From: Dipteris shenzhenensis
Lineage: Eukaryota; Polypodiophyta; Polypodiopsida; Gleicheniales
Assembly: GCA_047967505.1 (NCBI GenBank)
Contig: CM106540.1
DNA length: 64,000 bases
Strand: one strand, 5' to 3'
Shown here: in pieces, positions 47,185 to 60,139 of the stretch
Position numbering within the stretch: the stretch's first letter is position 1
How the letters are laid out: every line of letters starts with the position of its first letter
Made by a program: the position numbers and the translations under genes
The notes under the pieces: generated by a model
What the model was told of the DNA's origin: nothing
Database searches by the model: none
The model's input: only the letters and a program-made list of their open reading frames with translations

Positions 47185-47902
47185 TGTTATAGAAATTATA
47201 TTTCTGATATATACTTTGCTTTAGACATTATTATTTTAGTCAAGTGTGACTATGGTAAAGTACTACATAGGAGCGCACTGGACGCGGCGGGGGTCCTAGT
47301 GGATACTTTGTGTGGTTAGTTGGGGACGCCCGACTAGCTATGTTTTGCCATGCTAGATGGTCGGTATTGTGGGTGATTCCATGTTAATATTGATGTCGCT
47401 AGTGTTATTGGTGTTGTGCTTGATTATTGTGCTTAAAGTGCGGTTATGTTGGGATCAGTTGATTCGGTGATTCATTCAATCGATTGTTAATAACTAATGT
47501 AATTGGCAGCTTGAGTTTAGGTGATGGAACTCATAGCAAGGATTGGAGTTAGTGCGAGGGTACCAATCAAGGTGTCGCACAGTGCATTATATATGGCCAT
47601 GGGCCAATTTTGTATTTGTTTTATTATTCCAAGTTTGAGCAATATATTTTAACATAATTCATTTTGGGCCCTAAGATGGCTATGTAAAGCAAATCCCTCA
47701 TTTTTGGATGAGAGGGGTAATTTTGGCTCCTTGGTGCTTTAATGAAAAATCATAAATACTCTAGATGAGGAAGCGTGAGCCACTCATCTAAGGGGGGGGA
47801 TTGTACCCAGTCTGCTATCATTTTCGTGGTGTGATTGTGCTCTTCTTCTCCAATTAATTAAGTGGTGACTTCGTGTGTGGAAAGAATTACCTTCTAGTTT
47901 CA
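47185..47902 (+). repeat. Gypsy F 3' LTR
   Basis: 718 bp, clear match to 41323-42047 with scattered substitutions and small gaps, followed by TCTAG. Confidence 0.94.
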
Positions 47903-47907
47903 TCTAG

Positions 47908-48515
47908 AATGAAGAGGTACCCATCATCGACAAAAGTTTGAAACTACAAAGTGAAGGGAGTGATTATTAGTGGAGGCTTAGGCATGAAGTGTTGACATCT
48001 CAAACAGAGTCTGAAAGAGGCTACAACTAAAGAGCTTGAAGCCCTCATTATTCAAGATTTGGATAGTAGATTACAAGCTGTGCATGGTGAAAGATGCATC
48101 ATGATTGTGCATACTTTTCACTTCATCATAGTCAAGGTGGAAGCAAAGTAGGGTACTGAATTTGGGATGACCTTGGTTGAAGGGTGCCAAGGTGCTACAT
48201 GATGGGGGAGGGGAGGACCTCACAATAGACCAAAGAGGTAAGGATGTGAAATACAAATGGGTAAGAGTATGATTAAGAAAAATTGCAAAATCAAATGTCT
48301 AGAGGTGGAGGAAGAATATGCCTCAAATATCCAAGAGAATTTGCTCATGCTCAACATTGTGCCGGTTCACGATTGATGCATTGTGGGTGGCAACCAAAAG
48401 GATGCCAAAAGACAAAGAGCTACATATGACTTTTTGAAAGGGTTTCACCAAAGATGAAGAACAAGAAAGAGCATCACAAGAATAATAACCAAACCAAATT
48501 AGTTGAGTCACCATA
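47908..48515 (+). pseudogene. Gypsy relic H, middle part, very degenerate
   Basis: Lies between gypsy F and copia G and must be continuous with 40560-41322 and 53577 onward before those insertions. No domain is secure here. Confidence 0.35.
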
Positions 48516-48520
48516 ACATG

Positions 48521-48869
48521 TGTGAAGATAGTGGGAGAGAAGGAAGGAGTCTCACTTACGGCTTTCTCACATACACAATGGGGGAATACACACAAAGGTG
48601 GAGGTTGAAAACAGTTTTCCTCTTCTTAGTTGTGAAAGCCAAAAGAACTCTAGTACAAAGAAATAGTACCCTATATGTGGGTCTCAAACCAAACTCAGCT
48701 AACTAAGGTGGCATACTAACTGAGCCACAAACTAGAGTAGATAAGGATAGCTGTCATCCAGCTATTATTCGTGGGCGGTGTACCAACTGCATCTACAGCT
48801 AACAAATCGGTGACATAACTGCACAACAGTCACCCTGGCATATCACGAGTGGAGCTCGATATCTCAACA
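48521..48869 (-). repeat. Copia G 3' LTR
   Basis: TGTGAAGATAGTGGG ... TATCTCAACA, 349 bp. Confidence 0.95.
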
Positions 48870-49594
48870 CTCCCCCTCGAGCTCAATTCCAATTCCTGCA
48901 CACCAAGCAGGTCTCTGAACTTGCGCTGCTTCTCTGCGCCCAATGCCTTCGTGAATATGTTAGCTACCTGATCCTCTATGCTGACATAAACTAGATCAAT
49001 AAGACCTAGTAAAAGCTTCTCCCGCACATAGTGATAATGCACCTCAATGTGCTTTGTTCTAGCATGATAGATTGGGTTATTTGCCAAGTGTATACTGCTC
49101 ATGTTGTCACAATGAATGACAACTGGCCCATCTGTAGACTGATGCATATCATAAAGTAGCTTATGCAACCAAGCTACCTCACATGCAGCCATCGCTGCAC
49201 CCCTGTACTCAGCCTCTGTGCTTGACAAGGCAACTGTAGGCTATTTCTTGCTGCTCCAAGTGACTGCAGCACTCCCAAAAGAGAACACATATCCGCTGGT
49301 AGATCGTCTATCAGAAATACTACCAGCCCAATTAGCATTAGTGTATCCATGCAACTGTATCTAAACCCCAGCCTCATAAAATAGTCCATACTGCAATGTG
49401 GACTTCACATACCTGAGTATGTGTCTAGCCGCATCCAAATGTGGTTTCCTTGGAGCCTGCATAAACTGACTTACCAATCCAATAGCATAGATCAAATCTG
49501 GCCTGGTAATAGTCATATAAATCAAACTTCCTACTATACGTCTGTACATAGTAGGGTCTTCTAGAAGCTCATATGCATCTGCGCTCAGCTTCAC
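48870..49594 (-). pseudogene. Copia G RNase H
   Basis: YELLEDPTMYRRIVGSLIYM, TRPDLIYAIGLVSQFM, LSSTEAEYRGAAMAACEVAW, HCDNMSSIHLANNPIYHART and EDQVANIFTKALG are the standard copia RNase H blocks. A stop interrupts SKK/PTVA near 49240 and another precedes IQLHGYTNAN near 49363. Coding runs into the LTR. Confidence 0.92.
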
Positions 49595-50316
49595 ATTCTA
49601 CTCCAAAGGAACTGAAATAGGCTTACAGCCTGTCATCCCATATTTGGATAGCATGTCCAATCCATACTGCTTTGCAAGAGCTGTATCCCACTTGGTGATC
49701 TAATCACCTCAATGCCCAAGAAATAACGCAGCTCTCCCAAATCCTTCATCTCAAACTTCTGCTTCAATAGCATTTTCACATGAAGGATATCTTCATCACT
49801 ATCACTTGTGATGATCAAATCATCAACATAAATGACAAGCAGCATAATACCTTTCTCTGTTTTTCTCACATAAAGTGAGAAATCTGCCTTGGAAATTTGA
49901 AAGCCAATAGTGACAAGATACTGTCCTATCTTGTCAGACCATGCTCTAGGTGCTTGCTTCAAGCCATACAAGGCTTTCTTCAACCTGCAAACAAACTCAG
50001 GATGAACAGCATGAACATAACTTGGTGGCTGCTCCATAAAGACCTCTTCTTGCAAATCACCATGCAAGAAGGCATTCTTTACATCCATCTGATGTAAAGA
50101 CCATCCCCTTGATGCAGCCATAGCAATGACTGCTCTTACGGTTGCCATCCTTGCAACCGGATTGAATGTTTCTTCATAATCAATGCCATATGTCTGTGCA
50201 TACCCCTTGACAACTAATCTTGCCTTGTATCAACCATTTGCATTGTGCTTGACCTTATAAAAACTGCTAGATGACACTACAGGTCCACTAATATTTTGTG
50301 ATTGTTGCTATGAATT
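49595..50316 (-). pseudogene. Copia G reverse transcriptase
   Basis: [57 protein letters not shown] and the catalytic VIYVDDLIITSDSD are intact. A frame change near 49690-49710 and TGA near 50225 break the product. Confidence 0.93.
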
Positions 50317-51480
50317 CTATGTAGCATTACCATTTTGTGCATCTACATCAATCATCACATTTATTGGTTTATACCAGGTGCTCATCTCATCAAAAACAAC
50401 ATCTCTGCTCATTGTAAACTTACTGTTATAGCATCTATACCCTTTCCACTGTAGAGAGTAACCAATAAAGATGCACTTCTCAGCTTTTGGATCCAACTTG
50501 GACCTCAACTCATCTGGCACATGAACGTAGGCAATGCAACCAAAGATTTTCAAATGAGAAATATCTGGTTTCCTACTAGTATACATCTCCTCTGGCGTCA
50601 TGCCATGTATTGCTGCAGTGGGAGTCCTGTTCATTATGTAAACTGCTGTAGCAACTACTTCAGCCCAATAATAATTTGGTAGGTCTTTTTCATTTAGCAT
50701 GGCCTGAGATACCTCTCCAATATGCCTGTTTTTCCTTTCTGCAAGTCCATTTTGCTATGGGGTATGACTGCATGAATATTGCTGCTTTATGCCATGCTCC
50801 TGCAGGAACCTTGCAAACTCATTTGAGAGGTACTCTCCCCCTCCATCTGACCTTAGGCATTTTATTTGCAGGCCTGTTTCTTTTTCAGCCATAGCTTTAA
50901 AAGCTTTGAAATGCCCAAACACTTCACTTTTCTTTTTCATAAAATGCACCCAAACTTTTCTGCTATAGTCATCAATAAAAGTGACAAAATAATGACACCC
51001 TCCAATAGATGCAGCTTTAGTAGTCCACACATCAGAGTGGATTAATTCTAATGGCTTCTTACTCTCTTGAACATGTCTAGGAAATGGATTCCTTGCCTGT
51101 TTTCCAAATTGACATGCTTCACATACCTTATGCATTTCTGCAACCTTGAATTTAGGCAATCCTGCAACAATATTTTGGGCCTGCATTGATTTAAGTCGCT
51201 GTACATTAACATGACCAATGCGTTTATGCCAGATATCAATATTTGCAACTACACTGGTCCCATGTGCAAACATTGCTGCACTCACTTCAGGCATGTCCGC
51301 ATCCAACGTAAACATCCTGCCCTTCTTCTTTCCTTTTGCTATCAAGTGACCATTATTTTTCATATCCTCAACAAAGCATCCATGAGGATTAAATCTAACC
51401 TGCAAGCCTTGCTCAACCATTTGACCAATAGAAACTAGGTTCTTGGTGATGTTCGGGATGTTCGGGACATGAAATACATC
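50317..51480 (-). pseudogene. Copia G integrase
   Basis: IWHKRIGHVNVQRLKSM with CEACQFGKQ (zinc finger), LIHSDVWTTKAASIGG, CLRSDGGGEYLSNEFARFL and NGLAERKNRHIGEV preserve the D, D and E positions. A single TAG falls between CSHTP and QNGLAERKNR. The C-terminal KIFGCIAYVHVP and CIFIGYSLQWKGYRCY blocks follow. Confidence 0.93.
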
Positions 51481-52676
51481 ATACAGGTATTTCTTTTACC
51501 CATCTTGCATAGACAAAGGAATTTTACCAATCTGCACAATAGGATGTGCAGTATCATCACCAGTCTCCATAAATCCTGGTTTTTCCATTTTCCTTGCATC
51601 CTCCATCCATTCTGCATGACCTGTCATGTGGTTTGACGCACCTGAGTCAACATACCACATATCATTTCATTCTTCAACACTTGTCACAGAATTGGTCATG
51701 TGCTACACCATAAATAAATGTTCATTTCTGTCATCACCCTGTCTACTAGAAGATGCATAATTGCCTTGCTGCAATTTTCCACTCATAATGTCATTCTACT
51801 TTTTGTAGCAGTCTTTAGCCATATGACCCATTTTACCACAATAGTAGCATTCAACATTGCTGTTTGCATTTTGGCCTCTTTGCCATCCACCACGACCTCT
51901 TTGGCTCCCCCTGCTTCTAGAGTTACCATGTCCTCCTCCAAAGGACTGGTTTTCTTGAGTTTGTGGCATATTCTGATTTCTACCACGGCCTCCAGATCGG
52001 CCTCCTCTACCTCTGCCTCTACCTCTTCCAGCATTTGAGTAGAAGATAGTTTGTTTTGAAGTTCCTCCTAAAGAAGATGCACCACCATTTCTCTGCTCTT
52101 CAAAAATTAGAAGAGCAAACAACTCCTCAAAATCAAGAAATTTTTCACAGATGGCAATGGATGTCCGGAACTGTGCATAATCCTTTCCTAGACCATTCAA
52201 GGTCACAAAAACTAAATCATCATCTTCCACTGGCGACCCAATGGAAGCAAGTGCATCTGTAATTTTCTTCACCTTCATGTGGTAGTCATTGATGCTCATA
52301 TTTTCTCTCCGCACATTGTGCAACTCCTGCTTAAGCTGCATTTTCTTGGCTTGCGTATTTGTGCTGTACATTTTTGCCAAAGTATCCCATGCCTCCTTTG
52401 GCGTACTTGCATCCTAAATATGCACAATCATAGAATCTGAAATACTGATAGACAGCCAATACATAACTTTTCTGGCTCTCTCTCATGCCATCCTTTAAAT
52501 GCCTGCATTTCTTGTTGATTGGGAGCATTAGGAAGAACTGGTTCTTCTTTATTTCCTGTAATGAACTCCTAATAGCCTTTTCCCATAAGGAAATTCGTCA
52601 TTCTATACTCCCATGCTTGGAAGTTGTTCTTGTCAAGCTTTTCAGTGACAATCTGTGAAAGAGAACCAGACGCCAT
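51481..52676 (-). pseudogene. Copia G gag and protease
   Basis: Start ATG at 52674-52676 gives MASGSLSQIVTEKLDKNNFQ and AWEYRMTNFL. A Gly/Arg-rich stretch precedes a CCHC knuckle CYYCGKMGHMAKDC near 51815-51856, then the protease WYVDSGASNHMTGH near 51615-51656 with catalytic Asp kept. At least five in-frame stops occur. Confidence 0.92.
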
Positions 52677-53219
52677 TACGGAACACTACAAAAAATTCTG
52701 TCACTGCAAAAAACACAGCTTTTGCCTCACACAGGCAAATCTGCAAAATTGATGAAAGTGGTATTTGACCACACAGTCACTTCCTAGTTACGATTTTGCA
52801 TGAACAGGCAACAAGGATGATTCTGTAACTCCCAATATCTCTATGCACAGGCATACGATGCAATTTTTGCAGCAACTTTTCACTGACCTGCAGAGCAATG
52901 GTCGCACAGCAAAAACAGGGCCTCTTTCTCAGTGCTTCAGAGAACTTTCGCCTCTAAAATAGGCCCCGAAAAGGCCTCGAATTGGAAAAATAAAGTCACC
53001 GAGGGCTTTGTCCTCGCCCGTAGCATATATTGCCCTCTCGCCACACCACGAAGGGCATCTCAACTTGAGACAATGCACTCTTAAACTTTCTGGCTGTGCT
53101 ACCTACAGAGATTTGCTCCCAAACTCGAAAAAGGAGAGCAACACTGGTTCTCTTACTAGGACACTACGAACTTGGTTTGCTTTCTTGAGCTCCTTACCAC
53201 GAACAAGGCTCTGATACCA

Positions 53220-53571
53220 TGTGAAGATAGTGGGAGAGAAGGAAGGAGTCTCACTTGCGGCTTTCTCACATACACAATGGGGGAATACACACAAAGGTGG
53301 AGGCTAAAAACAATTTTCCTCTTCTTAGTTGTGAAAGCCAAAAGAACTCTAGTACAAAGAAATAGAAGAACCCTATATGTGGGTCTCAAACCAAACTCAG
53401 CTAACTAAGGTGGCATACTAACTGAGCCACGAACTAGAGTAGATAAGGATAGCTATCATCCAGCTATTATTCGTGGGCGGTGTACCAACCGCATCTGCAG
53501 CTAACAAGTCGGTGACATAAATGCACAACGGTCACCCTGGCATATCACGAGTGGAGCTCGATATCTCAACA
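53220..53571 (-). repeat. Copia G 5' LTR
   Basis: 352 bp partner of 48521-48869, followed by ACATG. Confidence 0.95.
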
Positions 53572-53576
53572 ACATG

Positions 53577-55100
53577 CACAATCCCATTGAAGGCCATGCA
53601 ATCAACAAAATCAATGTGGGACCATGAGAAGAACCAAGTTTGATCTAGATCAATGAAGAACTTCTTGAAAAACTCCTCAATGAAGCCAAAGTGCTCCTTA
53701 GAGAGTATAAGATGCATTTGACTGGGAGACATAGACTTGAAAGGGGCCCCACCAAGTTGGAGATTGAATCAAATTTGACAGAGCAAGATACCAAATGAAA
53801 CCCCAACTATGCCAAATTGGTGCCAGTGGATATTGACCAACTACCAGATGTCATTTGGGTTGAAGGAACACATTGACACTATTTTAGTGCTTGATGTAGA
53901 GGCCTTCCAAGAGCACATCAAAAAATTCCTTGCAATGTTCTTGGGTGATTTCTCAATCTACATAAAAAAGCAAGCACAATTGGAGTGCCTAAGGAAGGTG
54001 TGCTAGAAATGAAGGACAAATGTGTGCTTTGTGAGTTCTTGGGAATATCACTTGGACACAAGATCTATGGTGAAGGCATCATAATGAAAAGTTTCAAGAT
54101 AAATGTCATAATAAAGGTGAGAAATGTCAAGCAAGTGCATTTATTTGTGGGATTCCTTGGCTTTTACTACCAGTTCATTCAAGATGTTGGTAGGAGTTTT
54201 CAAACCCGTTCATCATCTCACAATAGTAGAAATGAAATTGAGTAAGAAATGAAGTGAAGCGTTTCAAATTCTACAAGCAATCGTGATCAAGGCATAGATT
54301 CAAATCAAAAATTGATATTCCATGTGCATGTTGATGCATCAAGGATGTTGATTGGGTCCATATTGGTACCCCAAAGGAGACTTGGATTTCTCAATATCCT
54401 ATGCAAGTTGAATGGTCTAATAAGAGGAGATGAATGTTTAAATGATCGAGTGGGAAGCCCTAGGGATGGTGTATAGTATACAAAAATTTTAGCAGACCTC
54501 TTGGGCAACCCATTCATATTCTATGTGGATCATCAGGCATTGTTGTACTTGAATTTTCCTCATTTGATTTAGTGGATACTATTGAGTTTAATATTAAGAT
54601 AATCCACAAGCAAGGTTTGTTATATGGATGGAATTGCTTGTCTTGCACCAAAGATACAAAATTGAGGGAAGGGATCATCTTCCTAATGTCAACATGTTTG
54701 CGGCGTTGATGTTCAAATAAAAGCACAAAGAGGTCCTCCAATATCTCTCCTCAAGGACATTCCTCAAAGACACGAGTAAGGACAAACAATGGCGGATCGC
54801 ACACCAAAGTCATGGAAGTAGTTGCTCATAGGCAACTACTTGTACAATAAAGGGGTGACAAGATCCTTCGGTGATGCATCTTTCTGCATGAAAGAGCAAT
54901 CTCATGGAATAAATCCATCAAGGGGTTGTTAGTGGTCACTTCTCCACAAAAGTCATGGTTTGAAAGATCCTAAGTGTAGGATTATGGTGCAACATGCTCT
55001 ATGCCAATGTGGCAAAGCATTGCAAAAATTGTGATGCATGTCAACGAATCAAGAGGGCAACCTTGTAAGGTCAGATTCCATCTATGTGTGGGAGCCATCC
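53577..55100 (+). pseudogene. Gypsy relic H, RT, RNase H and integrase zinc finger
   Basis: Degenerate + strand blocks: FLGDFSIYIK (RT active site, first Asp changed to Gly), CEFLGISLGHKIYGEGII, VHLFVGFLGFYYQFIQDVG, VHVDASRMLIGSIL, NPFIFYVDHQALLYL and a HFSTKVMV ... CDACQRIKRA integrase-finger region near 54930-55060. Order and strand fit one old gypsy element, different in lineage from A and F. Confidence 0.78.
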
Positions 55101-55118
55101 TAGAAGTGGGGATGATTT

Positions 55119-55320
55119 AATCGAGTTCATTGCTATTTATTTGGATGACTTCTATGTTTACTCGGCTGTCTTTGAGCCCATGAGATATTGGCATAAGGCC
55201 TTTTATAGGCGATGACAAGTTGGTATCTCACTAAATCCAACAAAGAGTGTTTTTTATGTTCGAGTCAGTGTCCTACTTGGACACCAAACTTTAATTTTAT
55301 GCAAGTATGCACATGACAAG
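55119..55320 (+). pseudogene. Separate gypsy RT fragment
   Basis: IAIYLDDFYVYSAVFEPM and GISLNPTKSVFYVRVSVLLG are RT active-site and LGH blocks. They follow an integrase finger, which is the wrong order for one element, so this is a second fragment or a rearranged end. Confidence 0.7.
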
Positions 55321-55895
55321 AGAGCTTCTAAATACATACATTTTGTCTCTTTAATGTGTAGACAATTGAGGCTAACCTTCACATACCTTGACAATGGTTA
55401 GCAAACATGGAGAGTCATACTATGAGGGCTACTGGTGATGAATTAGAGAATATGCTCAACCCAATAATTAGGGTAATGACGGGTCATGTAAGGACTCAAA
55501 GGATGGAGGAACTTGGAGTGTCTCCAATGATGAGAAGGGATGGAGTTTTACTTAATGGAGGATGGGTAGCATGTAGCTACTATGGAAGGCTTGCTTGTCA
55601 TTGAATTCCATTTGAGAATAAAATTTATTTGAGCAATCCCATATAATTACAAATTAACTTATAAATTTGTTCTTACTTTAATTATATGGCCTTTACTATT
55701 TATTGTTTTGGTAATTAAAATTAGTTGTTTTTAATTAGTTATCTTGGCCTAATTTATCTTTTAATTAATTTGCTAATTAAAAAGAGAGAAATCCAAAACA
55801 AGACCCCCCTCTCCCTCACCGCTTTGCTTTATCCCTATCTGCTCCCCAAAAGGCACTCAGACTTATGCTTTCCCTAGAGCTTCTCTAAATTATTT
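55321..55895. other. Unassigned sequence
   Basis: No supported gene. AT-rich from 55620 onward. Confidence 0.5.
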
Positions 55896-56031
55896 CCTAA
55901 ACTCTCTAAAAACTAAACTAAACGTCCCTAACTAAACTAAAACTAATTAGTCCCTAACTTTTGCCTAAACTCTCTAAAAACTAAACTGAACGTCCCTAAC
56001 TAAACTAAAACTAATTACTCCCTAACTTTTG
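55896..56031. repeat. 68-bp tandem duplication
   Basis: Two units starting CCTAAACTCTCTAAAAACTA at 55896 and 55964, nearly identical; within them are smaller TAAACTAAA and CCCTAACT motifs. Confidence 0.9.
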
Positions 56032-57807
56032 CGAAAACCTAAAACTAGTCATGATTAAGCAACTAAACCACGTACTATAGCCGCCTACCTACCCGCCTCC
56101 CTAGGTTCGTTATTTCACACCACCCGACCACCTAACTTTTGTAGGTCCCGCTGCTTTGGGCTCCCATGTTCGTACTCCCTACTCTCTGCCCGCTAAGCTT
56201 TGTTGCCCTCTACTCTCTTCTCTAGACTTCTGCAACTTTTCTCCTGGACTGTTATACAGTTCGGAAGACCATGGTATTAGACCCCCCTGCCTCGATTGGT
56301 GTTACTCGGACTACTGCTACGCGGTGCTGTGGTGTTGCTGCAGGCTCCGCGACTGCTGGGAACTTGCAGCTGCGCTACCTCTATGGCTGCCGCCTTCGCT
56401 GATGAGTGACCTCTTGGACTGCAACTGCCTCGTCTGCCGCGTTTGCCTCGATTGCCTCTACTACCTCGATGGCCTCGTAGGCTTCCCTAGCCTTAGTGCT
56501 CTGGTGAGTCTGGTCACGCTTCAAGTCTTTGAATCAAGAGCGTTAGAAGTTGTGCCGTGCGGCTGGGTTAGACCTTCTTAGACTCATTGGTACGAAGAAT
56601 CGTAACTCTTACACTTCTGACCCTTCATAGCTGTTACAGTCATAGCTCGAAGTTGATTCAGATAAAGTACGGAATCTGAAGGTCACGGATGTATGTGTTT
56701 TCACAAAAACTTTTAGGCTCAGTGCACACGCATCACGTAATGCGTTGTTTGGAGGTTGGCTCGTTTTTTGAGGCCAGCGTAAAGCGCAATCGATGCTCTA
56801 TTTCACACCTCCATTCTAGAGGTTGTAGATTTCAACACTAGTGCACCATTACTCTTCCCACCAATCCGCATTTGCCATGTGGACCTGAGCTGGCACTCTG
56901 CAGCTCACAGAGAGCTCCTTGCAAGGAGTCAGATGGTCCAAAAAACTCGATCAAACCGAATAAATGCACAGGCAAAAGTTCAAATATAGCTGAAGATTCG
57001 CACCAGCCACGCATTCTACACAGCGTGTGCACTAACTCTTACACACATGTACTGTTCTTATATATGTCATATATTCTTCGTATAAATATACTTATATATG
57101 GCATATAGGAAAATATTGGAAGGTCGTTGGCTTTTTAATGATACTATTTTGCTTATCCCCTCTTGCTGTCCCGTAGATATATGTATGACTATGTTTCCTT
57201 AATCTCTCCTCTAGAGAAATTCTTTAATTAATAATGGCTCTTATATACTGTTCTTGTCTACATTTTGTGTCAAGTCTTTTTACACAAGCTTTCTTTTTTT
57301 ACACTCAATGTTTTATTTGCTTTTACAAGATTATTGATTCCAAAATAAACGCCTTCTAATATTAATTATTCTTTCCAAATTAGTAAGTAATAATAATTTT
57401 TTGATTAAAATTTAGCTTTCAAAAGTACCCTAATGTCTTCTAGATTATTATTTACTTATCAAAAAATTTCTTGTCCCCAATTTATAAAGCACTCTTATAG
57501 GGTCCCTTCATTAAATTGTCTAACTAATCATGGCATAGCTTAAGTGCCTTGCTTGTTTCCTTTTGATTGCTTTTTTATATTTTTCCTATGTGCAAGTTAT
57601 TGGCTCAACCATTTATTTTTTGAAATTTCCATGACCTTTAATTGCCATTTTTGGGTGGGGTGTACCCCCCTTCATTATCATAATTCAAGAAAATTATTCC
57701 AAAAGGGGTGGGCTACACACGACACACACAAAAAACCAAACACAAAGTACCTAGCACACAAGGGCACATGCATGCATGCACACACACAACAAATTTGCAT
57801 GCACGAA
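56032..57807. other. Unassigned pyrimidine-biased sequence
   Basis: No coding or RNA gene is supported; the open frame at 56156-56581 has the composition of chance. Confidence 0.5.
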
Positions 57808-57980
57808 CACACACACACACACTCTTACTATCCCTTCCTCCATTGGTTTGGCCACTTGCTCATTAGATCTCGACAACTCCCCTTAATTTCCCTAATTTCC
57901 TTTCCATCCAACTCCCTTATTCTCCCCTTAATTTGTCTCTAATTTTCTCCGTATTTTTTCTTAATCTCCCTTGTTTTTCC

Positions 57981-58060
<80 letters not shown>

Positions 58061-58277
58061 GTCTCTTTATTTCTCACCTTTTTTCTAGTAATTCAAATGT
58101 CCTACTGTAACTTTTTCGTTGCTTACTACAATAATTCCCCCCCCCCCAATGTTCCCCTATTATCTTTTATATATCCCTTTCTTGGTTATTTTTTCCTTCT
58201 TTATTTAATTTATTTCTTTACTTAGGTGTTATTTAATTTTTCTTCCTGGTTATTTTTTTCAATTTTCTCCTATTTAT
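57808..58277. repeat. Direct duplication, copy 1, with (CT)n
   Basis: Matches 60219-60768: CTCCATTGGTTTGGCCACTTG, CCCTTATTCTCCCCTTAATT and a long CT microsatellite (57984-58056), then TCCTATTTAT. Copies are about 2.4 kb apart. Confidence 0.9.
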
Positions 58278-60138
58278 TTCCTGCACATTTTTTATTTTCT
58301 ACAATCCTATTCTTCCGTCTCTTTTCTACCCGTGTAAGTAACCCCCTTTTTTTTACTAATTAACCATTCCTTAAAAGTACGCTTCCCTACGTAGTTTATC
58401 CTTTTTTAATTAGTACCCTCCTCGCATTTAGGACATTAATGGCCTTTTTCTTCACGTTTCCCCAACCCTTAGACTCCCTAGCTCCCTATTTCCTCCCGAC
58501 TCTCCCGACTACCCACCCTCCTAGGAACCTACTTACGGACCTCTTCTAATCAAGACCCTCTCATCACATCACTCCCTACCCCTGCTCTCCCTACCTTTAC
58601 GCTATCTATAATGCACAAACCTACTGTGTTTTACCCACACGCTCTCCGTCCGTGCCTCAGTACTACACTACGCCTCGAACTCCTACTCCCCGCTACCCGC
58701 TTACAGTCTACTCATTCAGCCTTCCCTCCATCCGCCAGCTCCACCATCTTCCATGACTCCACTCCAGTCCTTGTGCCTCCTCTCAAGTCAAAGCTCCTGT
58801 TTCACTCTTTACAGTGGACCTTGCCCACTATCGTCGGTTCTGGCTACAGTGCTACTGTGGCTATGCCTCCTATTGCAGTCTCCCTCATTGTGCATGACTC
58901 GTATCGCCTCGTGCGGGCTCTACCACATGTACACCTCTCTGGCTCCGTCCTCGCTCATAGGTGCTTTATACACCCTTCTTCAAAAAACCCTCTATATACC
59001 TTTATTTAAACAACCCCCTTCTCCTTTTTAATCTAACGCTCCCTCCTTTCCTTTTATTTCTCCCCCTCTCTAAACCTTATGTAACCCTTTCTCCTCTTTA
59101 AATCTTCCCCCCCCTCCCCCCCCTCCCCCTATTTTTCCTCGCCCTTCTCTATATACATTACTTTCATTTCCCCCCATAACCTCTAAACTCACTCCTCTTC
59201 CTAAAACAGTCTTGTTTTTTTCATTATGCTTGATAAGTGTATGGCCAAGTATTAATTTTTATTGTGACTCCGATAACAAGGGAGGAGTGTTTATGACACC
59301 TATCTTCCCAACTTAAGTTAAAACTGGTTCTTACTGTTTTGCTTGTTGGATGGTAGCAGGTAGGCAGAATCCCCTCTTCAATAAAGTGATGCTTGCTAAG
59401 ACTTATCCAAGCTCAACTTCCGTACAGTTTCCACAAAGTCATTTCTACAAAAGTCCCACTGCTAGTTTCCTTATAAGTAGGGATTCACCGACTTGTACAA
59501 ACCTTTTTGTTAATGCAATTAGTCCTATTTCATTGTCTAGCTTCGCTCTTTTGTCTTTCACTATGCAAAGGGCTGTTGTAAAATCTTCCACACAGAGGTC
59601 GTTGCCCCTGCAACTCTGGACGGTTGCACATAGTACGCTTAAGTCATTAAGGCCGTTTTGGCTTCTTGACTCCCTTCTTTAACTTGTTCTTTATTTTGTT
59701 TTATTTTTTCTAATAAACATCTTTCTAATCCCTCTCTTGTCCTTGCAGAATTATTCAATCAGATGTCCCACTCCGAATCCAAAACTCTCCACAGCCCTCT
59801 CCTAATTTTGACTCCCACCTCCCAAATAATACATTTAAGTCATTATGGCTTTTCGGCGTTTTGACTCCTTTCATGTCTCTTTGAGCAACACAGTTTTATT
59901 ACACTTACCTTGCTATTAAATTTTTATTTTTTTCCCTTTTTATATAAAACTCTTCTAATCTAGATTATTGTCAAAACTGTCCAGTTCCCTTTCTTGCCTA
60001 ATATTACTATAATCCACAACTTACCCATATATCTGCTAAACCATTTTGCTTCCATACTATTCACCTACCTCACTCAAGTACTCTTCCATTTCCATTACTT
60101 TAAATTGCACTTCTCAATACTTCTTATTCTCTTCGGGT
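58278..60138. other. Pyrimidine-rich low-complexity DNA
   Basis: Long C/T runs on the + strand and no supported gene. Frames here (58611-59009, 59350-59682) follow composition. Confidence 0.55.
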
Positions 60139-60139
60139 A

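Larger units (their letters stand above)
41323..47902 (+). mobile_element. Ty3/gypsy element F, complete ends, coding region broken
   Basis: 6,580 bp with target duplication TCTAG (41318-41322, 47903-47907), LTRs 41323-42047 and 47185-47902, primer site TGGTATCAGACC at 42049-42060 and purine tract CAAGCAAGAGGGA before 47185. gag, protease, RT, RNase H, integrase and a chromodomain-like tail occur in order, related to gypsy A. The LTRs differ at many sites, so it is older than gypsy A. Confidence 0.95.
48521..53571 (-). mobile_element. Ty1/copia element G, structurally complete, coding region with many stops
   Basis: 5,051 bp with target duplication ACATG (48516-48520, 53572-53576), LTRs 48521-48869 and 53220-53571, primer site TGGTATCAGAGC at 53208-53219 and purine tract at 48870-48884 (GAGCTCGAGGGGGAG). 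All copia domains are present in order. LTRs differ at about a dozen positions. Inactivating stops are mostly TAG where Gln is expected. Confidence 0.96.

Noticed and set aside
56156-56581. 141-codon Cys/Leu-rich frame
   Set aside because: Composition follows the pyrimidine-rich strand, with no domain or conserved motif.
58611-59009. 132-codon frame in C/T-rich DNA
   Set aside because: An overlapping frame (58753-59031) is equally open, as expected of low-complexity sequence.
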